From the NCBI GenBank assembly GCA_035575035.1, contig DATLYH010000115.1, positions 1 to 22,570 on the forward strand: a stretch of DNA of 22,570 nucleotides, read 5' to 3'. The position numbers were made by a program, and so were the translations under genes. Shown here one piece after another: positions 1-7,814 of this stretch. The DNA comes from DATLYH01 sp035575035. GTDB lineage: Bacteria > Planctomycetota > Planctomycetia > Gemmatales > Gemmataceae. How positions within the stretch are numbered: position 1 is the stretch's first letter; each line of letters opens with the position of its first letter. A model generated the notes under the pieces. That model saw only the letters and a program-made list of their open reading frames with translations. It searched no databases and was not told the origin of the DNA.

Positions 1-96
1 GGGGGAGAGGGGTTGGGGGTGAGGGGGTCACTGTTCCCCAACGACCTTTCCACGGGGTGACTTCAGGGGGCGAGGGGTTGGGGGCGAGGGGGTCAC
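1..96. repeat. Two 31-bp G-rich direct repeats (1-31 and 66-96) upstream of the kinase gene
   Basis: Positions 1-31 and 66-96 differ at only two of 31 bases, giving a 65-bp period. Both are almost pure G/A/T runs ending in GTCAC. The same core, minus one T, forms the right arm of the palindromic element at 7058-7153. The second copy ends one base before the AGGAG ribosome binding site of the kinase gene, so the element forms the gene's 5' leader. The first copy begins at the window edge, so its left arm may be cut off. That these are remnants of a dispersed palindromic repeat is an inference. Confidence 0.7.
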
Positions 97-107
97 AGGA
101 GCCTGCC

Positions 108-2405
108 ATGCGAGCGGAACAGGACATCGGAATCGACGCCGAACAACCGTTCGACCTCGACCAGGCCTCCCGACCGGCGCCGGCCAGCCTGTACCAGTGG
201 GCGCATCTCATCTGGCGGCGCCGGTCCCTGCTCGGGCTGGGCGCCGTGGTTGGCCTGGTGCTCGGCACCCTCTACTACGCCATGGCTGCCCCCGTTTACC
301 GCTCGACCGCTCAGGTGCTGGTGGTCAAGAAGAGGCCCGACGCCGTCACCGGCGTGGACACCCGCCAGCTCTCCTATTTCGAGGACTACATCTCCACCCA
401 GCAAGCGCTCATCAAGAGCCCGCTGATCATCGACCGGGCTATCAGCAGGCACGGCTTGGCGGCGCGGCCGTCCTTCATCGGCGTCAAGTCGCTGGAAGAC
501 GGCGAAGAGACCCTGGCGGAGTACATCCAGAAGTCGCTGACCGTCACCCGGGGCAGAGGCACGACAGGCAACAACAACATCCTGGAACTCGCTTTCCGCA
601 GCCAGGCAGCCGAGGATGCCCACCTTGTCCTTAGCGCCATCCTCGAGAGTTACCGGGACTTTCTCGAGGAGACCTACCGTAACATCAGCGACGATACCCT
701 GGAGCTGATCACTCGGGCCCGGGATGTGTTGGAGAAGGACTTGGCCAAGAAGGAGGCCGAGTACCTGGAGTTTCGCCAGAAGGCCCCGCTGCTGCTGGCC
801 AAGGGCAAGGACGGCCTGGACGCCCGCCAGGAGGCGCTGGTCAGCATGCAGCTGAAGAAGGTGACCTTGTTGCAGCGCCAGGCGGAGATAAAGGGGCAGC
901 TCGATGCTGCCGAGGCGGCCCTGAAGGACGGCCGCGACCCGGCCGCGGTGCTGGCCCAGCTTGCCGAGTTCAGCAACCGCGCCGAGGCCGAGGACATGCG
1001 GGCGCTCCGGCCGACGACCCTGCCCGAGGCCCTCTACCCGCTGCTGGCCGAGGAGCAGAAACTGCGCCAGATGTACGGGCCCGACCACCCCGAGCTGCTG
1101 GCCCTGCGCGACAAGATGGAAGCCACCCGTAGCTTCTTCACCCGGCCGGCGGCCGCCTACGAACCCCCCGGCCCTGCCGCCGCCGGACCGGACAGCCCCC
1201 GCCCCGCCCAGGCGGTGGAGCTGTTCACCCAGCACCTCCGGCAAAAACTCGACCTGGTGAAGAGAACCGAGGAGGCCCTCGACGACCTGTTCGAGAGCCA
1301 GCAGGAGGAAGCACGGAAGCTGACCGCTTACGAACTTCAGGATGAGACGATGCGCGGCGACATCCAGCGGACGCTCCAGCTGTACGAGGGGATCATCAAG
1401 CGGCTGCAGGATATCAGCCTGGTCAAAGACGTCGGCGGCTACGACGCCCGGACCATCGCCCCGCCCGCCCTGGGCCGCAAGGTCGCCCCCAACGCCGTGA
1501 TCGTCTTCCCGATCGCGCTGTTCCTGGGACTGCTGAGCGGCGTGGGGCTGGCCTATACGGCCCACCTGACCGACAAGAGTTTCCACGGCCCCGAGGACGT
1601 GCGGCGTCGGCTCGGCCTGCCGGTGATCGGCTGCACCCCCCTGGTCAGCCCGGCGGAGACGCCGTCGAACGGCCGGGCCCTCGACCCGATGCTGCTGGCC
1701 TACCACCAGCCGCGCTCGCAGCAGGCCGAGGCTTACCGCGGGGTACGCACCGCCCTGTACTTCGGCACCCAGGGCGAGGGGCACAAGGTCATCCAGATCA
1801 CCAGCCCCATGGCGGGGGACGGCAAGTCCACGTTGGCGGCCAACCTGGCGGTCTCCATCGCTCAGTCGGGCAAGAGCATTCTCCTCATCGACGCCGACCT
1901 GCGGAAGCCGACGGCTCACAAACTGTTCGCCCTCAGCGCCCAAGCCGGGCTGACCTCGGCCATCGCCGGTGAGGCTGGGCTGAAGGACCTCATCCAGCCA
2001 ACCGAGGTGCCGAACCTGGCGGTGCTCCCCTGCGGCCCAGTCCCAGCGAATCCCGCCGAGCTGCTCACCTCGCCGTGCTTCAAGGAGCTGCTCGACGAGC
2101 TGCGCCAGCAGTACGATTTTGTCCTCGTGGACACGCCGCCGCTGCTGGCAGTCACCGACCCCAGCGTGGTGGCGCCGCGCGTGGACGGCGTTATCCTCAC
2201 CATCCGCCTGACCAAGAACGTCCGGCCGCTGGCCGTGCGGGCCAAGGAAATCTTGACGACGCTCGGGGCCAAGGTGCTCGGCGTGGTCGTCAACGGCACC
2301 GACCGGAAGTCGGCCGGCTACGGTTACGGCTACGGTTATGGCTACGGTTACGGCGAGGCCGAGTCCGCTCAGCCCCAGGAGGCCGGCGATGATGCCGCTG
2401 GTTGA
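108..2405 (+). CDS. Wzc-like polysaccharide co-polymerase/BY-kinase (GumC-type Wzz domain plus tyrosine autokinase)
   Basis: A 765-residue inner-membrane protein that controls polymer chain length and export. ATG 108 is chosen over GTG 57 because AGGAG at 97-101 lies six bases upstream. A Wzz domain begins with a transmembrane segment near residues 41-60, followed by a PVYRSTAQVLV motif. A long periplasmic part rich in coiled coil spans roughly 180-430. A second transmembrane segment follows the motif PPALGRKVAPN. The cytoplasmic kinase has Walker A GDGKST (570-575, K573), Walker A' LLIDAD (D595, D597) and Walker B VLVDTPP (D675). The C-terminus has six alternating Gly-Tyr pairs (Tyr 738, 740, 742, 744, 746, 748), the expected autophosphorylation cluster. 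Fusion of both domains in one chain is the Gram-negative architecture. The stop overlaps the next gene by 17 bases. Confidence 0.95.
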   Translation: MRAEQDIGIDAEQPFDLDQASRPAPASLYQWAHLIWRRRSLLGLGAVVGLVLGTLYYAMAAPVYRSTAQVLVVKKRPDAVTGVDTRQLSYFEDYISTQQALIKSPLIIDRAISRHGLAARPSFIGVKSLEDGEETLAEYIQKSLTVTRGRGTTGNNNILELAFRSQAAEDAHLVLSAILESYRDFLEETYRNISDDTLELITRARDVLEKDLAKKEAEYLEFRQKAPLLLAKGKDGLDARQEALVSMQLKKVTLLQRQAEIKGQLDAAEAALKDGRDPAAVLAQLAEFSNRAEAEDMRALRPTTLPEALYPLLAEEQKLRQMYGPDHPELLALRDKMEATRSFFTRPAAAYEPPGPAAAGPDSPRPAQAVELFTQHLRQKLDLVKRTEEALDDLFESQQEEARKLTAYELQDETMRGDIQRTLQLYEGIIKRLQDISLVKDVGGYDARTIAPPALGRKVAPNAVIVFPIALFLGLLSGVGLAYTAHLTDKSFHGPEDVRRRLGLPVIGCTPLVSPAETPSNGRALDPMLLAYHQPRSQQAEAYRGVRTALYFGTQGEGHKVIQITSPMAGDGKSTLAANLAVSIAQSGKSILLIDADLRKPTAHKLFALSAQAGLTSAIAGEAGLKDLIQPTEVPNLAVLPCGPVPANPAELLTSPCFKELLDELRQQYDFVLVDTPPLLAVTDPSVVAPRVDGVILTIRLTKNVRPLAVRAKEILTTLGAKVLGVVVNGTDRKSAGYGYGYGYGYGYGEAESAQPQEAGDDAAG
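2316..2351 (+). repeat. Three tandem 12-bp units encoding the Gly-Tyr tail of the kinase
   Basis: The units are 2316-2327, 2328-2339 and 2340-2351. Each reads GGCTACGGTTAC, except that the second ends in TAT. Each unit encodes Gly-Tyr-Gly-Tyr, so gain or loss of one unit would add or remove two tyrosines without shifting frame. Confidence 0.9.
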
Positions 2406-3168
2406 CATGCACTGCCACCTGCTGGCCGGCCTGGACGACGGGCCGCGCACCGAGGAGGAGGCGCTGGCCATGTGCCGGATCGCCTACGAGGAGGGAACGC
2501 GGGCCATCGCCGCCGGGGCGCACCAGAAGGGCCGCTGGGAGGAGGTCACCCCCGACCGCATCCGCCAGGCCGCCGGCCAGCTCGCCGGGCGGCTGCGCGA
2601 GATGGGGTTGGCCCTGACGGTCTTCCCGTGCGCGGAGGTGATGGCCCACCCGGAGATCGAGACCTCCTGGCACAACGGCGAATTGCTCAGCGTCGCCGAC
2701 CGCGGGCAGTACCTGCTGGTCGAGATGCCGCACAACCTGTTCATCGACCTGAGCGGCCTCGCTGCCCGGCTGCGGCAGGCGGGGGTCCGGCCGATCCTGG
2801 CCCATCCGGAGCGGTGTGAGGAATTGCTGCACGACGAGGGGGCCATCGAGCAGCTGATCGCGGCCGGCTGCCTGGTGCAGGTTTCCTCCGGCAGCGTCAC
2901 CGCCCCGGCCAGCCGGCAGGACGAGCAGGCCCTGCGGGCGTGGTTCCAGCGCGGCGTCGTCCACCTGATTGGTTCGGACGGGCACTCGCCAACGCGGCGG
3001 CCGCCCCGGCTGGCGGAGGCCTACCGGCGGATCGCCCGCTGGGCCGGCGCTGCCGTCGCCGATCGGGTGTGCAGTACGAACGGCCTGGCCGTCTTCCAGG
3101 GGCTGCCGCTCCGCGTCAGGCGGCCGGAGCCGCCGCGGCGGCGCTGGCTGGCGATGTTCTGGTCCTGA
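2389..3168 (+). CDS. CpsB/YwqE-type PHP-domain protein-tyrosine phosphatase
   Basis: A 259-residue cytoplasmic metal-dependent phosphatase, expected to dephosphorylate the tyrosine tail of the kinase encoded just upstream. PHP motifs are visible in order: DMHCHLLAGLDDGP with H8 and H10, H45 in AGAHQ, E83, HPER (139-142) and SDGH (D197, H199). The length matches the usual size of about 255 residues. ATG 2389 is preferred because AGGAGG at 2377-2382 is six bases upstream; ATG 2392 is almost as good. The gene overlaps the kinase by 17 bases, which suggests translational coupling. PHP-type phosphatases of this family were first described beside Gram-positive capsule kinases, while proteobacterial Wzc is usually paired with a low-molecular-weight phosphatase (Wzb), so this is a mixed arrangement. 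Substrate is inferred from context. Confidence 0.9.
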   Translation: MMPLVDMHCHLLAGLDDGPRTEEEALAMCRIAYEEGTRAIAAGAHQKGRWEEVTPDRIRQAAGQLAGRLREMGLALTVFPCAEVMAHPEIETSWHNGELLSVADRGQYLLVEMPHNLFIDLSGLAARLRQAGVRPILAHPERCEELLHDEGAIEQLIAAGCLVQVSSGSVTAPASRQDEQALRAWFQRGVVHLIGSDGHSPTRRPPRLAEAYRRIARWAGAAVADRVCSTNGLAVFQGLPLRVRRPEPPRRRWLAMFWS

Positions 3169-3180
3169 CAGGAAGGTTCC

Positions 3181-5079
3181 ATGAAACCATTCGTGTGGCA
3201 GAGACTGGGGCCCGGGCGGGCTTACCTGGTCGTGGCCGCCCACCTGAGCGCGTTCGCCCTGAGCTACGCCCTGGCTTTTGGCATCCGCTTTGACTTTGCG
3301 GTCCCGCCCGGGCCGGAGCAACACTTCTGGAAGACGCTCCCCTGGGTGCTGGCGCTGAAGCTGGTGGTCTTCTACCTGACGGGCCACTTCAACGCCTGGT
3401 GGCGGCACGTCAGCTTCGCCGACCTGGTCAACCTGGGGGGCTCGGCCACGGTGTCGCTGGTCGCGGTCGCCGCCTACGACCACTTCCTCGGCCCGGTGAT
3501 CCCGCGCAGCGTGCTGGTCCTCGACTGGGCCATGTCGATCCTGGTGCTGGGCGGACTCCGCTCGGCCTGGCGGCTGTCGCGGGAGCAGTTCCTGCCGTTG
3601 CTGCGACGGGACGACTGCCGCCGGGTCCTGGTCGTAGGGGCCGACCCGTCCGGACTGGTGCTGGCCAACCAGGTGCAGGCCGACTCCCGGCTGCGCTACC
3701 GGGTGGTGGGGTTCCTCGACCCCGACCCCGGCAAGGTGGCCTCCCGGCTGGGCGGCATCCCGGTCCGTGGCAGCCTGGAGGACGCGGCCCAGGTCGCCGC
3801 TGAGTGCCGGGCCCAGACGGTCCTTCTGGTCAGCGGGGCCGTCCCGGGCGAGAAGGTACGCCGGCTGCTGGAGATCTGCCGCCGCGCCGGGCTGGCGTTG
3901 AAAGTCCTGCCGCCGATGGACACCCTTCTGGCCAGTGCCTGCCACGTTCACGTGCGCGACGTGGACATCAACGACCTGCTCCGCCGTGAGCCGGTCGAGC
4001 TGGACAGCGCCGCCATCGCCGCCCTGCTTCGCGGCCGCCGGGTGCTGGTGACCGGGGCGGGGGGAAGCATCGGCAGCGAGATCTGCCGGCAGGTGCTCCG
4101 TTTCGAGCCGCGGGCCCTGGTCCTGGTGGAGCGGGCGGAGAATAACCTCTTCCTGATCGACCGCAGCCTGCGCGCCCTGGGGAGCACTGCCCAGATTCAC
4201 CCCTGCGTCGCCGACATCCTCGACCGGCGGCGGATGCAGCAGATCTTCCGGACCCACCGGCCGGAGGCAGTCTTCCACGCCGCCGCCCACAAGCATGTGC
4301 CGATGATGGAGGCCAACCCGGGCGAAGCGATCAAGAACAACATCTTCGGCACCCAGCGGCTGGCCGACCTGGCCCACCGCTTCCGGGCCCTCAGCTTCGT
4401 GCTGATCTCCACCGACAAGGCGGTCAACCCCTCCAGCATCATGGGTGCTTGCAAACAGATGGCCGAGCGCTACGTCCACGCCACTTCGCAGGTGTCGCAG
4501 ACGCGCTTCATGGTGGTCCGCCTGGGGAACGTCCTGGGGTCGGCCGGGAGCGTGGTGCCGATCTTCCAGGAACAGATCCGGCTGGGCGGCCCGATCACCG
4601 TCACCCACCCGGACATGAAGCGGTTCTTCATGTCGATCCCCGAGGCGGCGCAGCTGGTGCTGCAGGCCGGCGCCATGGGCAGCGGCGGCGAGATCTTCGT
4701 CCTCGACATGGGCGAGCCGGTCAAGATCGTGGACCTAGCCCGCGACCTGATCCGCCTCTCGGGCCTCTCTCCCGACGAGATCGAGATCCGCTTCACCGGG
4801 CTGCGGCCGGGGGAGAAGCTCTCGGAGGAGCTTTACCAGAGCGATGAGCAGCGGCTGCCGACCCCGCATCCGAAACTGTCGGTAGTTCGACACCGCCCTG
4901 TCGAGTTCGCCGCCGTTCGCCAGGCGTTGATCGAGCTGCGTGGTGTGCTTGACCAGAGCGACGAGGTTATCTGCCGCAAGCTCCGGGAGCTCCTCCCCGA
5001 GTACGCCGCGCCCCCGGCGGACAACGGCGCCTGGATCCCGGAGGGCAGGCCCCGTGAGAGGGAAGTCCTGGTGTCCTGA
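3181..5079 (+). CDS. Membrane-bound NDP-sugar 4,6-dehydratase, PglF/WbpM/CapD family
   Basis: A 632-residue inner-membrane enzyme expected to convert UDP-GlcNAc, or a related NDP-sugar, to the 4-keto-6-deoxy sugar. Four hydrophobic segments fill roughly residues 13-125. A CoA-binding-like Rossmann domain follows (about 145-260, VLVVGADPSG). The catalytic SDR domain begins with the NAD motif TGAGGSIGSE (291-300). The active-site stretch is STDKAVNPSSIMGACK (410-425): methionine 421 stands where classical SDRs have tyrosine, with lysine 425 after it. This Ser-Met-Lys pattern is known for WbpM-type dehydratases and argues against a simple epimerase. AGGAAGG at 3170-3176 precedes ATG 3181. Length is full for the family. 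The next gene encodes the aminotransferase that would use its product. Confidence 0.93.
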   Translation: MKPFVWQRLGPGRAYLVVAAHLSAFALSYALAFGIRFDFAVPPGPEQHFWKTLPWVLALKLVVFYLTGHFNAWWRHVSFADLVNLGGSATVSLVAVAAYDHFLGPVIPRSVLVLDWAMSILVLGGLRSAWRLSREQFLPLLRRDDCRRVLVVGADPSGLVLANQVQADSRLRYRVVGFLDPDPGKVASRLGGIPVRGSLEDAAQVAAECRAQTVLLVSGAVPGEKVRRLLEICRRAGLALKVLPPMDTLLASACHVHVRDVDINDLLRREPVELDSAAIAALLRGRRVLVTGAGGSIGSEICRQVLRFEPRALVLVERAENNLFLIDRSLRALGSTAQIHPCVADILDRRRMQQIFRTHRPEAVFHAAAHKHVPMMEANPGEAIKNNIFGTQRLADLAHRFRALSFVLISTDKAVNPSSIMGACKQMAERYVHATSQVSQTRFMVVRLGNVLGSAGSVVPIFQEQIRLGGPITVTHPDMKRFFMSIPEAAQLVLQAGAMGSGGEIFVLDMGEPVKIVDLARDLIRLSGLSPDEIEIRFTGLRPGEKLSEELYQSDEQRLPTPHPKLSVVRHRPVEFAAVRQALIELRGVLDQSDEVICRKLRELLPEYAAPPADNGAWIPEGRPREREVLVS

Positions 5080-5095
5080 GCGGGCGGCTCATTCA

Positions 5096-5142
5096 GGCCG
5101 CTTGCGGCTTGGCGTGGGTCTGCCGCCAGGCCACAAGCGGCC
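5096..5142. repeat. Intergenic inverted repeat containing the GCCGCTTGCGGC motif
   Basis: A perfect 9-bp inverted repeat (5096-5104 and 5134-5142) sits between the dehydratase and aminotransferase genes with a 29-nt loop. Its left side contains the 12-nt dyad GCCGCTTGCGGC (5097-5108). The 18 bases 5097-5114 match 21040-21057 at 16 of 18 positions, and the motif recurs at 22235 and 22257. It looks like a dispersed short repeat; a role in RNA folding between two operon genes is possible but not shown. Confidence 0.6.
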
Positions 5143-5165
5143 GGTATCAACCGGAAGGGAACCTG

Positions 5166-6392
5166 ATGGTGAGTGTGTCATCCATCCTGGGCGCGGCGCT
5201 GGCCATCGACGGTGGCGTCCCGGTGCGCCGCGCCCCTTTCGCCCCCTGGCCCCACTTCGGCGAGGAGGAAATTCAAGCGGCCGCCCGGGTGCTGGCGTCC
5301 GGCAAGGTCAACTACTGGACCGGTGAGGAGGGGCGGCGCTTCGAGGAGGAGTTCGCCGAGGCGTCCGGCCGGCGGCACGCGGTGGCAGTCGCCAACGGGA
5401 CGCTGGCGCTGGAGCTGGCCCTGTACGCCCTGGGTATCGGCCCCGGCGACGACGTGGTGACCACCTGCCGCACCTTCATCGCCTCGGCCGCTTGCGCCGT
5501 CATGCGCGGCGCCCGGCCGGTGATGGCCGACGTGCACCCGGTCAGCCAGAATCTGACCGCGGAGACCATCCGGGCTGCGCTGACGCCGCGGACCAGGGCC
5601 GTCATCGTCGTCCACCTGGCCGGCTGGCCGTGCGACATGGACCCGATCCTGGAGTTGGCCCGCGAGCGGGGGCTGAAGGTCATCGAGGATTGCGCCCAGG
5701 CCCACGGCGCTTTCTACAAGGGGCGGCCGGTCGGCTCGTTCGGGGACGCGGCCGCCTTCTCCTTCTGCCAGGACAAAATCCTGACGACCGCCGGCGAGGG
5801 CGGGATGCTGGTCACCGACGATGAGGCGGTCTGGGAGAGGGCATGGGCCTACAAGGACCACGGCAAGAGCTACCACGCGGTCTACCGGCGGCCGCACCCG
5901 CCCGGCTTCCGCTGGCTGCACGAGGGATTTGGCACCAACTGGCGGTTGACGGAGGTCCAGGCGGCCGTCGGCCGGGTGGTGCTCCGCAAGCTGCCCGGCT
6001 GGGTGGCCAAGCGCCGCCGCCATGCCGCCCTCCTCAACGAGCGGCTGGCAAACCACCCGGCGCTGCGGATCACTCTGCCGCCGGAGGACGTGTACCACTC
6101 GTACTACAAGTACTACGTCTTTCTGCGCCCGGAGCGACTGCGGCGCGGCTGGACGCGCGACCGCATCCTGGCCGCCGTCGCCGCCGAGGGAGTGCCCTGC
6201 TTCGCCGGCAGTTGTGGCGAGATCTACCTGGAGAAGGCGTTCGACGGCCTCCGACCGGTCCGGCCGCTGCCCAACGCCCGTCGGCTCGGCGAGACCAGTC
6301 TGATGTTCCTGGTCCATCCGACCCTTAGCGAGCAGGACATGCACGATACCTGCGATGCCCTGGAGAAGGTACTGGCCGAGGCGACGCGCTGA
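5166..6392 (+). CDS. DegT/DnrJ/EryC1/StrS-family PLP-dependent sugar aminotransferase
   Basis: A 408-residue cytoplasmic enzyme that transfers an amino group, usually from glutamate, to a keto-sugar nucleotide. The lysine that binds PLP is K204 in SFCQDKILTTAGEGG. The substrate-binding fold starts with the family motif FAPWPHFGEEE and includes ANGTLALELAL and DCAQAHGA. Length is normal for the family. ATG 5166 is chosen because GGAAGGGA at 5153-5160 lies five bases upstream; an in-frame TTG at 5109 lacks such a site and lies within the repeat. Placement directly after the 4,6-dehydratase suggests that the substrate is a UDP-4-keto-6-deoxy-HexNAc and the product a 4-amino sugar, as in the PglF/PglE pair. 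The exact sugar cannot be read from sequence. Confidence 0.93.
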   Translation: MVSVSSILGAALAIDGGVPVRRAPFAPWPHFGEEEIQAAARVLASGKVNYWTGEEGRRFEEEFAEASGRRHAVAVANGTLALELALYALGIGPGDDVVTTCRTFIASAACAVMRGARPVMADVHPVSQNLTAETIRAALTPRTRAVIVVHLAGWPCDMDPILELARERGLKVIEDCAQAHGAFYKGRPVGSFGDAAAFSFCQDKILTTAGEGGMLVTDDEAVWERAWAYKDHGKSYHAVYRRPHPPGFRWLHEGFGTNWRLTEVQAAVGRVVLRKLPGWVAKRRRHAALLNERLANHPALRITLPPEDVYHSYYKYYVFLRPERLRRGWTRDRILAAVAAEGVPCFAGSCGEIYLEKAFDGLRPVRPLPNARRLGETSLMFLVHPTLSEQDMHDTCDALEKVLAEATR

Positions 6393-6425
6393 GGCGGGCC
6401 GGCCCGGTTCCGGCAAAGGATTGAA

Positions 6426-7811
6426 GTGACCTCATCCCGATCAGCGATCCTGGACTCGTCCCGCTCCGTCGGCGAAACCGCCCTCGTGGAGGGGCCGTCC
6501 GACGTGCGGCCGACCCGGTCGCTGCGCCGCAACTTCTCCTGGACGGTCGCCGGCAACGCGGTCTACGCCGGCTGTCAGTGGTTGATGGTGGTGGCCCTGG
6601 CGAAACTGGGGACGCCGGAGCTGGTCGGCCAGTTTGCCCTGGGGCTGGCGGTGACGGCGCCGGTCATCATGCTTTTCAACCTCCAGCTGCGAGGGATGCT
6701 GGCGACCGACGCGCGACGGGAGTACCGCTTCGCCGACTACCTGGCGCTGCGGCTGGCGACCTCGGCCGCTGCCCTGGGAGTCATCCTGGGTGTCGGCCTG
6801 GCCTACGGCGCGGCGGCGGTGATCGTGGCCATCGGCCTGGCCAAGGCCGTGGAGGCGGTCAGCGACATCTATTACGGCCTGATGCAGCAGCACGAGCGCC
6901 TGGATCATGTCGCCCGTTCGCTGATGCTGCGGGGGCCGGTGGCACTGGGAGCCCTGGCCGGTGGCGTGGTCCTGACCGGCAGTGTCTTCTGGGGGGCGAT
7001 GGCGATGGCCGGCGGTTGGGCAGTGCTGCTGCTGGCCCACGACCTGCCCGGTGCCGTCCCCCTCACCCTCCCCGCTCTCCCCCCAGGGAGGAGAGGAGGA
7101 CAAAGATTCTCCCCTCTCTCCCCGCGGGGGGAGAGGGGTGGGGGTGAGGGGGGCGCCGGCGAGTCGCTGTGGCCGCGCTGGCGCCCGCGGGCGCTGGCCC
7201 GACTCGCCTGGGTCTCGCTGCCGCTGGGCGTGACCATGATGCTGATCTCGGTCAACGCTAATGTGCCGCGCTACTTCGTTGAGTACTACCTCGGCGAGAA
7301 GGAGTTGGGCATTTTCGCCGCTCTGTCGGCCCTGATGATGATAGGCAACCAGGTGGTGACCGCCCTGGGCCAGTCCCTGAGCCCGCGCCTGGCCCGGTGC
7401 CACGCTGCCGGCGACAGCCGGCAGTTCCGCCGGCTCCTCGGCGGTTTCCTGGCGATCGCGGCCGGCCTCGGGGTGGGGGGCGTCGTTGTCGCCCTGGTTG
7501 CCGGGAGGCAGGTACTCGACCTGCTGTACGGGCCGGCATACGGCGCTCATCAGGATGTCTTCATCCTGCTCATGGCGGCAGCCGGCTTCTGGCACATCGC
7601 CAGCGTCTTGGGTTACGCCGCCACCGTCCGCCGGAAGATCCGCTTCCAGCCGCTGGCACTGCTCGTGGTGCTGGCGGTGTCGTGCGCCTCGGCCATCCTG
7701 CTCGTCCCCGGCCAGCAGCTCCGCGGCGCGGCGGTGGCGGTCGTCCTGGGGGGTGTGGCTGGGGTGTTGAGCTTCGCCGCCCTGTTCATCACGCCACGCA
7801 ACGGAGGTTAA
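6426..7811 (+). CDS. Wzx-type oligosaccharide flippase (MOP superfamily) with an in-frame repeat insertion
   Basis: A 461-residue polytopic inner-membrane protein expected to flip the lipid-linked repeat unit across the membrane. Hydrophobic segments run from about residue 38 to the end, with the usual two-bundle pattern and a charged linker in the middle. GTG 6426 is chosen for AAAGGA at 6415-6420, five bases upstream. The motif VNANVPRYFVEYYLGEKELG in the second half is typical of planctomycete and related flippases, as I recall them. The linker at residues 211-243 is not native-looking: it is translated from a 96-bp palindromic G/C-rich element (7058-7153) and reads Pro/Arg/Gly-rich, for example SPLSPRGERGGGEG. 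The frame stays open, so the protein is probably full length and functional. The stop overlaps the ribosome binding site of the next gene. Confidence 0.88.
   Translation: MTSSRSAILDSSRSVGETALVEGPSDVRPTRSLRRNFSWTVAGNAVYAGCQWLMVVALAKLGTPELVGQFALGLAVTAPVIMLFNLQLRGMLATDARREYRFADYLALRLATSAAALGVILGVGLAYGAAAVIVAIGLAKAVEAVSDIYYGLMQQHERLDHVARSLMLRGPVALGALAGGVVLTGSVFWGAMAMAGGWAVLLLAHDLPGAVPLTLPALPPGRRGGQRFSPLSPRGERGGGEGGAGESLWPRWRPRALARLAWVSLPLGVTMMLISVNANVPRYFVEYYLGEKELGIFAALSALMMIGNQVVTALGQSLSPRLARCHAAGDSRQFRRLLGGFLAIAAGLGVGGVVVALVAGRQVLDLLYGPAYGAHQDVFILLMAAAGFWHIASVLGYAATVRRKIRFQPLALLVVLAVSCASAILLVPGQQLRGAAVAVVLGGVAGVLSFAALFITPRNGG
7058..7153. repeat. 96-bp palindromic repeat element inserted in frame in the flippase gene
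   Basis: The left arm (7058-7083, C-rich) and right arm (7128-7153, G-rich) are imperfect inverted repeats. Inside is a second hairpin centred on CCGCGG near 7122-7127, with flanking CCCCTCTCTCCCC and GGGGGAGAGGGG. The right arm matches the repeats at 1-31 and 66-96 apart from one missing T. Its length is exactly 32 codons, so the reading frame is kept. Flanking bases show no clear target duplication. Confidence 0.85.
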
Positions 7812-7814
7812 TTC

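Noticed and set aside
2338..2391. Upstream ATG for the phosphatase inside the Tyr-repeat DNA
   Set aside because: It arises from the single TAT codon of the repeat and has no ribosome binding site; AGGAGG before ATG 2389 is far better.
93..2471. 792-residue open frame antisense to the kinase gene
   Set aside because: High-GC codon bias leaves antisense frames open; the translation is low-complexity with no motif, and the plus-strand gene is certain.
2290..4608. 772-residue antisense open frame across the phosphatase and dehydratase genes
   Set aside because: It crosses two well-supported genes and shows only Gln/Arg/Gly/His-rich shadow composition.
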